Positions 1 through 5,467 of a DNA stretch of 5,821 nt are shown one piece after another. Source of the stretch: an uncultured Dorea sp. (GTDB taxonomy: Bacteria > Bacillota_A > Clostridia > Lachnospirales > Lachnospiraceae); contig CAJTRO010000008.1 in the NCBI GenBank assembly GCA_910579015.1, positions 89,398-95,218 of the forward strand. The letters run 5' to 3'. Within the stretch, counting starts at the first letter, position 1. Each line of letters starts with the position of its first letter. The position numbers and the translations under genes are program-made. The notes beneath the pieces were generated by a model. That model saw nothing but the letters and a program-made list of their open reading frames with translations, was not told where the DNA came from and did not search any database.

Positions 1-1
1 C

Positions 2-1174
2 GGCGGCGGCAATAATGCCGTGAACCGAATGATCGACGAACAGATTGCCGGTGTTGAATTTATTGCTATTAATACAGACAAGCAGGCGCTTCAGTTATGT
101 AAGGCGCCGACGCTTATGCAGATTGGAGATAAGATCACGAAAGGGCTTGGTGCGGGAGCAAGGCCGGAGATTGGCGAGAAGGCGGCAGAGGAGAGCGCAG
201 AAGAAGTATCAGCGGCGCTTAAGGGCGCGGACATGGTATTCGTAACCTGCGGTATGGGCGGCGGTACCGGTACCGGAGCGACGCCGGTTGTTGCCAGGAT
301 CGCGAAGGAATTAGGCGCGCTGACCGTTGGTGTCGTGACGAAGCCTTTCCGTTTCGAGTCCAAGACGCGTATGAACAACGCGCTGTCCGGGATCGAGAAG
401 CTTAAGGAGAGCGTGGATACGCTGATCGTCATCCCCAATGATAAGCTGCTTGAAGTGGTGGACAGACGTACAACCATGCCGGAAGCGCTTAAGAAGGCGG
501 ACGAGGTTTTACAGCAGGGTATCCAGGGCATCACAGATCTGATCAATGTACCGGCGCTGATCAACCTTGACTTTGCCGATGTCCAGACTGTTATGACGGA
601 CAAGGGTATCGCACATATCGGTATCGGGCAGGGACGTGGCGACGATAAGGCTCTTGAGGCCGTTAAGCAGGCGGTTTCCAGTCCGCTGCTTGAGACGACC
701 ATTGCAGGGGCTTCTCATGTTATCATTAATGTATCAGGAGATATTACACTGATGGATGCATCCGATGCGGCGGAGTACGTACAGGATCTTGCGGGAGAGG
801 ATGCGAATATCATCTTTGGTGCGATGTATGACGACGCCAGAGCAGATGAGGCCACTATCACCGTGATCGCGACAGGTCTTCACAATGTAGGCGGCAGCGC
901 ATCCAAATTAAAGTCACGGCTTGAGACTCCGAGGAATTCTGCGATGCCTCATGCAGGAGCAGGCGTACAGGGGATCGGATATGACAGAGGTATGCAGTCA
1001 GGCGCTCAGGCTTCGCCGAGACTGGACTTTGGCATGACTTCAGCGAAGGGAGGAGCTTCGGCTATGCCGCGACGTCCGGTGGGCGGAACAGCGCCGTCTT
1101 TAGAGACGCCGAGGACACCGACCAGCAAGGTGAAGGAGCAGTCCATTAAGATACCGGATTTCTTTAAGAAATAA
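2..1174 (+). CDS. ftsZ: Cell division protein FtsZ (5' end outside window)
   Basis: FtsZ is the tubulin-like GTPase that polymerises at midcell into the Z ring and recruits the divisome; in spore formers it also builds the polar septum. The frame is open from base 2 and encodes 390 visible residues. It begins inside the GGGGNNAVNRM nucleotide-binding loop, so only about 20-25 N-terminal residues are missing and the GTG at 20 is not the true start. The tubulin signature GMGGGTGTGA lies at 251-280. The T7-loop sequence NLDFADV, which supplies the catalytic aspartate to the neighbouring subunit, is at 563-583. From about 928 to 1140 there is a Gly/Ala/Ser/Pro-rich linker, followed by the conserved C-terminal peptide ending IPDFFKK, which docks partners such as FtsA or SepF. 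The gene appears intact. A terminator begins 42 bp after its stop, so it is not cotranscribed with spoIIGA by default. Confidence 0.98.
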   Translation, partial: GGGNNAVNRMIDEQIAGVEFIAINTDKQALQLCKAPTLMQIGDKITKGLGAGARPEIGEKAAEESAEEVSAALKGADMVFVTCGMGGGTGTGATPVVARIAKELGALTVGVVTKPFRFESKTRMNNALSGIEKLKESVDTLIVIPNDKLLEVVDRRTTMPEALKKADEVLQQGIQGITDLINVPALINLDFADVQTVMTDKGIAHIGIGQGRGDDKALEAVKQAVSSPLLETTIAGASHVIINVSGDITLMDASDAAEYVQDLAGEDANIIFGAMYDDARADEATITVIATGLHNVGGSASKLKSRLETPRNSAMPHAGAGVQGIGYDRGMQSGAQASPRLDFGMTSAKGGASAMPRRPVGGTAPSLETPRTPTSKVKEQSIKIPDFFKK

Positions 1175-1216
1175 TCTGTGAGAGCAGAAGATGCGGCCGA
1201 TAGATCCAGGATTAGT

Positions 1217-1253
1217 AAAGATTCGGATACCGGGAAGGTATTCGAGTCTTTTT
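1217..1253 (+). terminator. Intrinsic terminator of ftsZ
   Basis: The arm AAGATTCGGATACC (1218-1231) pairs with GGTATTCGAGTCTT (1237-1250), giving 14 continuous pairs including two G-U wobbles around a GGGAA loop. The T run 1249-1253 ends the hairpin. It lies 42 bp after the ftsZ stop. Its position inside the GTG-initiated open frame 1178-1423 also argues that this frame is not a gene. Confidence 0.85.
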
Positions 1254-1550
1254 GTAGTTGTATGAGCAGAAGAACTGTCGATTGTGCGAAGGACTGCCTG
1301 CGCGTCTATCCGGGAAGGCGGATTCATAGGTATGAGCCGGAGGCGGAATTTGTCATGAAAATTTCTCCAAAATCTCCTGTATTTCGGGAGGATTCGACAA
1401 ATAATATCAAATATATACAGTAATTTCCAGTGTATTATTTCAAAATTCTTTCTTTTATGTCAAAAAAAGATACAAAGTGTTGTGTCTCTTATTCCACAAA
1501 TCCCCACAAAATCATTTCCATGTAAACTATATCTTGTGGTCAGTATGAAC
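1254..1550. other. Gene-free stretch upstream of the spoIIGA promoter
   Basis: I recognise no gene between the ftsZ terminator and the Spo0A-type promoter. Composition changes from mixed (to about 1365) to strongly AT-rich (about 1400-1550), which is usual for regulatory DNA. Visible elements are a reverse-strand exact Spo0A box TTCGACA at 1393-1399, two direct copies of CCACAAA at 1494-1500 and 1504-1510 spaced by one helical turn, and an inverted copy TTGTGG at 1534-1539. An 81-codon GTG frame (1178-1423) crosses into this stretch, but it has no ribosome site and contains the terminator. Confidence 0.6.
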
Positions 1551-1590
1551 TGTCGAACGAAAATTGTAATTCGTCCCACCATCTGACAAA
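1551..1590 (+). promoter_or_regulatory. Predicted Spo0A~P binding boxes of the spoIIG promoter
   Basis: The heptamer TGTCGAA at 1551-1557 is an exact match to the Spo0A box (TGNCGAA). Weaker boxes follow: GGACGAA on the minus strand at 1570-1576 (one mismatch) and TGACAAA at 1584-1590 (one mismatch), the last overlapping the -35 hexamer. In B. subtilis the spoIIG promoter is a direct Spo0A~P target with a box overlapping the -35 region. The same arrangement ahead of spoIIGA makes this assignment likely, although binding itself is inferred. Confidence 0.7.
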
Positions 1591-1615
1591 ATCTTTTGAG
1601 GGCGGCTCGTATAAT
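1583..1615 (+). promoter_or_regulatory. spoIIGA-sigE promoter with a 21-bp spacer
   Basis: CTGACA (1583-1588, five of six to TTGACA) and a perfect TATAAT (1610-1615) are separated by 21 bp instead of 17. Over-long spacing is the known hallmark of the B. subtilis spoIIG promoter (22 bp), where sigma-A polymerase needs Spo0A~P to engage. Transcription would start near 1622, giving a leader of about 38 nt before the GTG start at 1660. Confidence 0.7.
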
Positions 1616-1659
1616 TAAACTTGCTTAAGCACCAAATCAAAGATGGAAGAAGGTGGAGC

Positions 1660-2487
1660 GTGTATTATGAGTTGTACATAGACGTATTTTTTCTGGAAAA
1701 TTTTACGATGGACTTTCTCCTGCTGGTGATTGTAAGGAGGATGCTGAAATACTCCGTGCCATATTGGAAGATCGGTCTTGGAGCGTTTACCGGAGCATTT
1801 CTGACCTGTCTGATCGTAGCTGTACCAGTTCCATATGCGTCTGTGAAATTCATACTGTTCCATGGTTTGGCTAATGTCGCGATGATAAAGACAGGACTGG
1901 GGATCAAAGGATTAAGAGAGCTTCCTAAGGCATGGGTGATCCTGTATGCCGGCGGCTTTCTGACAGGAGGAGTATTCCAGTTTCTTGGACAGTATGTACG
2001 GACAGGAAGTGTTTTCTTTGTACTGGCGTTTGTAAGCTTCTATGCGGTATCCGGCATCTGGAGCCTGATTGCGTATCTTGCAAGGCAGGGGCAGTACCGG
2101 TGTCAGGTTATCCTTGTTTATGGCGAAAAAGACTGTAAGGTGCAGGCGCTGATCGATACGGGCAACTGCCTTAAGGACGACGTTACGGGAAAACCTGTGA
2201 GTATCGTCGATAAAAGAACGATCAGAGAACTTTTAGGAGAAGATGACATGACAGGAATACGTTATATTCCATATCACTCTATCGGAAAAGCGGAAGGTGT
2301 AATGCCATTAATAACGCTGGATGGGATGTATGTATGCAGAAAAGAAAAGGAATGGATTGAAAGACCGCTGGCGGCCATCTGTGAGGAGGATATGACGGCT
2401 GACCGTTATGAGATGATTTTAAATCCTGATGTCTTAATAGGAGGAGTAAAGTATGGTAATCAGAGTAGCAGTACCACATCAATTTAA
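1660..2487 (+). CDS. spoIIGA: Sporulation sigma-E processing peptidase SpoIIGA
   Basis: SpoIIGA is a membrane aspartic protease of the asymmetric septum that cleaves the pro-sequence from pro-sigma-E after a signal from the forespore (SpoIIR). I chose the GTG at 1660 because the protein then begins VYYELYIDVFFLENF, the family's usual N-terminus, and an AAGGTGG ribosome site lies at 1650-1656, though its 3-nt spacing is short. The TTG at 1621 would add 13 unlikely residues and sits at the transcription start. The 275 residues show about five membrane segments (roughly 5-25, 36-55, 59-77, 91-110, 118-140), then a soluble protease domain with the catalytic DTGN motif at 166-169. The following sequence reads LKDDVTGKPV, with Asp where Pro is common. 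The C-terminus runs about 16 residues past the LNPDVL motif, through the sigE ribosome site and into sigE. Cotranscription with sigE is near certain. Confidence 0.95.
   Translation: MYYELYIDVFFLENFTMDFLLLVIVRRMLKYSVPYWKIGLGAFTGAFLTCLIVAVPVPYASVKFILFHGLANVAMIKTGLGIKGLRELPKAWVILYAGGFLTGGVFQFLGQYVRTGSVFFVLAFVSFYAVSGIWSLIAYLARQGQYRCQVILVYGEKDCKVQALIDTGNCLKDDVTGKPVSIVDKRTIRELLGEDDMTGIRYIPYHSIGKAEGVMPLITLDGMYVCRKEKEWIERPLAAICEEDMTADRYEMILNPDVLIGGVKYGNQSSSTTSI
2439..2444 (+). promoter_or_regulatory. Ribosome binding site of sigE inside spoIIGA
   Basis: A perfect AGGAGG lies 8 nt before the sigE ATG at 2453 and fixes that start. It is inside the spoIIGA coding sequence, so ribosomes finishing spoIIGA pass over it. 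Translational coupling of protease and substrate is a reasonable inference. Confidence 0.9.
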
Positions 2488-3193
2488 ATTAAAAGTAGTT
2501 TCGGACTTTCGGACGTTATTTTTCCCTGACAAGAGGGATGTTCATTATATCGGAGGTTCAGATATACTGCCGGCTCCGCTGGATACGAGAGAGGAGACGG
2601 CGGCGATCAACGATCTGGGATCGGAGGACGACGAGCGGGCCAGGAAGCTGTTGATCGAGCATAACCTCAGACTGGTAGTATACATTGCGAAGAAATTTGA
2701 CAACACAGGGGTGGGCGTGGAGGATCTGATCTCTATCGGGACCATCGGGCTTATAAAGGCGATCAACACATTTAATCCGGATAAGAATATCAAGCTGGCA
2801 ACCTACGCGTCCCGCTGTATCGAGAATGAAATCCTTATGTATCTTCGGAGAAATAACAAGACGAAGATGGAGGTCTCCATAGATGAGCCTCTGAATGTGG
2901 ACTGGGACGGCAACGAGCTTCTCCTGTCGGATATTCTGGGAACGGAGGAGGATACGATCTACAAGGACCTGGAGAATGAAGTGGAGAGAAAGCTTCTGGT
3001 AAAGGCCCTGAACCGGCTGTCAGGCAGGGAGCGGACCATTATCAAGATGCGTTTCGGCCTTGGGATGCCGGACGGGGAGGAGAGAACTCAGAAAGAAGTG
3101 GCGGATATGCTGGGAATCTCCCAGTCGTACATATCAAGGCTTGAGAAGAAGATCATGCAGAGACTTAAGCGGGAAATGGTAAAGTATTCATAG
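2453..3193 (+). CDS. sigE: RNA polymerase sporulation sigma-E factor (pro-sigma-E)
   Basis: Sigma-E directs the early mother-cell programme of sporulation. The 246-residue product closely follows B. subtilis SigE from residue 32 onward. HYIGGSDILPAPL (31-43) marks the mature N-terminus, region 2 covers about 66-135 with DLISIGTIGLIKA at 91-103 and ATYASRCIENEILMYLRRNN at 116-135 (core binding and -10 recognition), and region 4 contains the helix-turn-helix TQKEVADMLGISQSYISRLE at 212-231 that reads the -35. The first 31 or so residues form a basic, partly hydrophobic pro-sequence. By comparison with the Tyr27-Tyr28 cut in B. subtilis, SpoIIGA should cleave near His31-Tyr32. The pro-sequence itself (MVIRVAVPHQFKLK...) is unlike the B. 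subtilis one. The start is set by AGGAGG at 2439. sigG, commonly next in Clostridia and Bacilli, does not follow here. Confidence 0.97.
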   Translation: MVIRVAVPHQFKLKVVSDFRTLFFPDKRDVHYIGGSDILPAPLDTREETAAINDLGSEDDERARKLLIEHNLRLVVYIAKKFDNTGVGVEDLISIGTIGLIKAINTFNPDKNIKLATYASRCIENEILMYLRRNNKTKMEVSIDEPLNVDWDGNELLLSDILGTEEDTIYKDLENEVERKLLVKALNRLSGRERTIIKMRFGLGMPDGEERTQKEVADMLGISQSYISRLEKKIMQRLKREMVKYS

Positions 3194-3210
3194 TAAATCC
3201 CCCCGAAAGG

Positions 3211-3219
3211 TGCTATAAT
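3211..3219 (+). promoter_or_regulatory. Extended -10 promoter for the MBL-fold gene
   Basis: TGCTATAAT is a perfect extended -10 (TGnTATAAT). No good -35 exists at 17 bp (TAGTAA at 3191-3196), which is tolerable for an extended -10 promoter. The predicted start near 3226 leaves a leader of about 17 nt that includes the AAGGGG ribosome site at 3229-3234. It implies that the downstream gene can be expressed vegetatively, independent of the sporulation operon. Confidence 0.65.
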
Positions 3220-3242
3220 GAAAAGAAAAAGGGGATGAATGC

Positions 3243-4853
3243 ATGAAACTTAGTTTTATAGGGGCGGCTCACGAGGTAACAGGCAGCTGCCACTACCTGA
3301 ATGCATGCGGAAAGAACATTCTGATAGACTGTGGTATGGAGCAGGGACCGGATCTGTATGAGAACCAGGAGATCCCTGTTCCAGCCAATCAGGTTGACTA
3401 CATTCTGCTGACACATGCACATATTGACCATTCAGGAAAGATCCCGCTTCTGTGCAAGCAGGGCTTTCAGGGAGAGATCGTTACCACATTTGCCACATCA
3501 GACCTGTGCAATATCATGCTCCGTGACAGCGCCCACATCCAGGAGTTTGAGGCGGAGTGGCGCAACCGTAAGGGAAGGAGAAGCGGAGAGGAGGAGTTCG
3601 AGCCGTTATATACGATGGCGGACGCGGACGCGGCCATCAAGCTGCTTTCGCCCTGCGATTATGAGCAGAGGATCACGCTGTGCGAGGGGATCGACGTACA
3701 GTTCCATGACATGGGGCATCTGCTTGGCTCGGCCAGTATCGAGGTCTGGGTGACGGAGGATAATGTTACGAAGAAGATTGTGTTCTCCGGCGACGTGGGG
3801 AACACCAACCAGCCGATCATCAAGGAGCCTGTGAAGGTAAAGGAAGCGGATTATATCGTGATCGAGTCCACATACGGAGACCGGACGCACGGGACGGATC
3901 TGCCCGATTATGTGGGAGAATTTACGAGGATATTAAGAGAGACCTTCACAAGAGGCGGTAATGTGGTGATCCCGTCATTTGCGGTGGGGCGTACACAGGA
4001 GATCCTGTATTTTATCCGTGAGATCAAGGCGAAGAACCTGCTTCCGGAGTTTACGGGATTCGAGGTCTATGTGGACAGTCCGCTGGCGATCGGGGCGACC
4101 AATGTATTCAACAAGAATGTCAAATCCTGCTTTGACGAAGAGGCGATGGCGCTGGTGGAACAGGGGATCAATCCTCTGTTGTTCCCGGGACTTAAGACGA
4201 CGATCACCAGTGATGAATCCCGGATGATCAACTTCGATGAGAAGCCGAAGGTGATCTTGTCTGCATCCGGTATGTGTGAGGCAGGAAGGATCAGGCATCA
4301 TCTGAAGCATAATCTGTGGCGCGCAGAGAGTACCATCTGCTTCGTCGGTTATCAGGCGGTGGGGACACTCGGACGCAAGCTGATCGAGGGAGCAGAGAGT
4401 GTGAAGCTCTTTGGCGAGAATATCACGGTGAACGCGAAGATCGAGGTGTTAAGAGGCATCAGCGGACACGCAGACATGAACGGGCTTCTGGACTGGCTTA
4501 AGGGCTTTGAGAACAGGCCGGAGCACGTGATCGTCGTACATGGAGAGGATCATGTGACGGAGCACTTCGCACAGCTGGTGGAGGAGACCATCGGATGTCC
4601 GGCCTTCGCACCGTACTCGGGCGGGACCATCGACCTGCTTACCAATGAGATCGTGACAGAGGGCGTGAAGACTCCGAAGAAGGCTGTGGAGAAGCCTGCA
4701 AGATCCAGGGCGGCCATGGCGTTCCAGCGTGTGGTTGCGGCGGCAAAGAGGCTGCTTGAGGTGGTATATAAGAACGAAGGACTGGCGAATAAGGAGTTGG
4801 CGAAGTTCGAGACACAGATACAGAATCTGGCGGATAAGTGGGATCGCGACTGA
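3243..4853 (+). CDS. MBL-fold / beta-CASP RNA-processing-type metallohydrolase
   Basis: This 536-residue protein belongs to the metallo-beta-lactamase superfamily, beta-CASP branch (relatives of CPSF-73/Ysh1 and bacterial TTHA0252-type ribonucleases), so a cytoplasmic zinc-dependent nuclease acting on RNA is the likely role. Metal-site motifs are all present: HAHIDH at 58-63, His159 in GHLLGSA, Asp184 in FSGDVGN, and His433 in VVHGE. The beta-CASP insert shows the IESTYGDRTH motif (Glu208), a GYQAVGTLGRKL stretch, and the RMMBL motif SGHAD with His409. The core ends near residue 460. A further 75 or so residues form a Lys/Ala/Glu-rich, probably helical tail of unknown role. The ATG at 3243 is preceded by AAGGGG with 8-nt spacing. 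The gene lies 49 bp after sigE with its own promoter, so sharing the operon is optional. Substrate and process cannot be told from sequence. Confidence 0.9.
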   Translation: MKLSFIGAAHEVTGSCHYLNACGKNILIDCGMEQGPDLYENQEIPVPANQVDYILLTHAHIDHSGKIPLLCKQGFQGEIVTTFATSDLCNIMLRDSAHIQEFEAEWRNRKGRRSGEEEFEPLYTMADADAAIKLLSPCDYEQRITLCEGIDVQFHDMGHLLGSASIEVWVTEDNVTKKIVFSGDVGNTNQPIIKEPVKVKEADYIVIESTYGDRTHGTDLPDYVGEFTRILRETFTRGGNVVIPSFAVGRTQEILYFIREIKAKNLLPEFTGFEVYVDSPLAIGATNVFNKNVKSCFDEEAMALVEQGINPLLFPGLKTTITSDESRMINFDEKPKVILSASGMCEAGRIRHHLKHNLWRAESTICFVGYQAVGTLGRKLIEGAESVKLFGENITVNAKIEVLRGISGHADMNGLLDWLKGFENRPEHVIVVHGEDHVTEHFAQLVEETIGCPAFAPYSGGTIDLLTNEIVTEGVKTPKKAVEKPARSRAAMAFQRVVAAAKRLLEVVYKNEGLANKELAKFETQIQNLADKWDRD

Positions 4854-4968
4854 TCGAAGTATGAGTGCGGATAAGATTTTGAACGAAGGATTCTGCCGGA
4901 AGCTTGCGTGGACGGCGGGCCTTGCGATTGGAAGATGATCAAGGAGTAATACGGATAATTTTTCATAG

Positions 4969-5007
4969 AAAGAAACAGATTTGCGTCCGTGAGTCTGTTT
5001 CTTTTTT
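4969..5007 (+). terminator. Intrinsic terminator after the MBL-fold gene
   Basis: AAAGAAACAGA (4969-4979) pairs perfectly with TCTGTTTCTTT (4994-5004). The inner bases can extend the stem, with three wobbles, to a GTCC loop at 4985-4988. The T run 5002-5007 completes the signal. It is 115 bp after the stop codon and marks the end of the conserved gene block. Confidence 0.9.
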
Positions 5008-5145
5008 GGTGCGCGCGGTGTGGAAGTAATCTGATCGGTGAAAGTTTGTAACATGCTCTGGTAGTGGGAAGTCAGGAAGAGTAATGGAAGGATATAACGG
5101 GTACGGGGGAGCGAAAAATATAAGAATCAATTGCCAATCCTTAAG
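5008..5145. other. Gene-free spacer between core genes and accessory region
   Basis: I see no gene here. The longest plausible start, an ATG at 5084 after GGAAGA, gives only 21 codons of unrecognised sequence ending at 5149. No repeat or RNA structure stands out. Confidence 0.5.
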
Positions 5146-5174
5146 TTGAGGTGTGTATTTGTTTGTGGTACAAT
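5146..5174 (+). promoter_or_regulatory. Probable sigma-A promoter feeding the inverted-repeat leader
   Basis: TTGAGG (5146-5151) is separated by exactly 17 bp from TACAAT (5169-5174), and TGG immediately before the latter makes an extended -10. Predicted transcription starts near 5181, at the base of the large hairpin, and would read toward the helix-turn-helix ORF. The -10 itself lies in the outer end of the left repeat arm, so the right arm carries a mirror copy (TACAAT on the minus strand, 5260-5265) with TTGGCT 17 bp upstream of it on that strand. Confidence 0.6.
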
Positions 5175-5268
5175 TCTTTAGGAAAGTATCAGATTCAGGG
5201 CAGACGAAAAGAGCAGCTTTATACAAAAGATAAAACTGCCCTGAATGTGATTCTTTCCGATTGTACCA
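5166..5268. repeat. 103-bp near-perfect inverted repeat (33/38-bp arms, 32-nt loop)
   Basis: The left arm is 5166-5203 and the right arm 5236-5268. Paired blocks from outside in are TGGTACAAT/ATTGTACCA, GGAAAG/CTTTCC, ATCA/TGAT and ATTCAGGGCAG/CTGCCCTGAAT: 30 pairs interrupted by three single mismatches and a 5-nt insertion (TCTTT, 5175-5179) in the left arm. The 32-nt interior is A-rich and codes nothing recognisable. Pairing stops abruptly at both ends, with G/G flanks and no clear target duplication. It could be a miniature transposable element, a structured 5' leader or small RNA transcribed from the promoter in its left end, or a recombination or protein-binding site. The sequence alone does not decide. 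Confidence 0.85.
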
Positions 5269-5289
5269 GACTGCGGACCTTTAGCCAAT

Positions 5290-5454
5290 ATGTGTATGGA
5301 GGAAGTATTTTTCACAGTTAGTGAAACTGCACAGATTTTGCAGGTACTTCCTGGCATAAGCATCTGTTTTTTGTGTAGATTTACAAATATATCCGATAAA
5401 AAGGCATGCTTCGCAAGCCTTCTTGCGGAGGCTTTTAAAAAATTTATTCAGTAA
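5290..5454 (+). pseudogene. Truncated helix-turn-helix (excisionase/MerR-like) ORF
   Basis: A short frame starts ATG TGT ATG; from the second ATG (5296) it reads MEEVFFTVSETAQILQV. This is the typical opening of small DNA-binding proteins of the excisionase/HTH_17 kind, where a beta strand is followed by the first helix of a winged helix-turn-helix. The resemblance ends at about 5346. The usual continuation (recognition helix, then a Gly-containing wing) is absent; instead come LPGISICFLCRF and a tail read through hairpin DNA to TAA at 5452. The total is 52-54 codons against about 60-70 for such proteins. No good ribosome site precedes either ATG. The simplest reading is a gene whose 3' part was lost when the adjacent IS91-like element inserted. 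The similarity is judged from memory of the family pattern. Confidence 0.45.
5396..5421 (-). terminator. Terminator downstream of the transposase
   Basis: Read on the minus strand, AAGGCTTGC pairs with GCATGCCTT (one mismatch) around a GAA loop. The T run at the 3' arm comes from the A run 5398-5402. It sits 47 bp beyond the transposase stop. The same bases also form competing hairpins on the plus strand (AAGCCT 5415-5420 with AGGCTT 5429-5434, followed by TTTT), so termination could work in both directions, or the structures may belong to the element's end. Confidence 0.55.
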
Positions 5455-5467
5455 GAAAAAGTTTGTA

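Noticed and set aside
91..702. Long minus-strand open frame (203 codons) opposite ftsZ
   Set aside because: Ser/Pro/Thr-rich shadow of the strongly codon-biased ftsZ coding strand.
1368..1395. Weak hairpin AATC-TCC/GGA-GATT
   Set aside because: Seven pairs with a bulge and no T run; not distinguishable from chance in AT-rich DNA.
1178..1423. 81-codon GTG-initiated frame just after ftsZ
   Set aside because: It has no ribosome site, no recognisable protein features, an Arg/Ser/Cys-rich random-looking product, and contains the ftsZ terminator hairpin.
3218..3238. Six-codon ATG mini-frame before the MBL-fold gene
   Set aside because: Its ATG lies within the -10 hexamer, so it is upstream of the predicted transcript start and has no ribosome site of its own.
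4861..4938. 25-codon ATG frame (MSADKILNEGF...) right after the MBL-fold gene
   Set aside because: It has only a weak GA-rich sequence upstream and no recognisable family; it could be a leftover 3' extension. Too little evidence for a gene.
4449..5054. Long minus-strand open frame opposite the MBL-fold gene end
   Set aside because: It crosses the terminator and lies antisense to a well-supported gene; composition is that of a shadow frame.
5084..5149. 21-codon ATG frame after GGAAGA
   Set aside because: Very short, no recognisable features, no convincing promoter.
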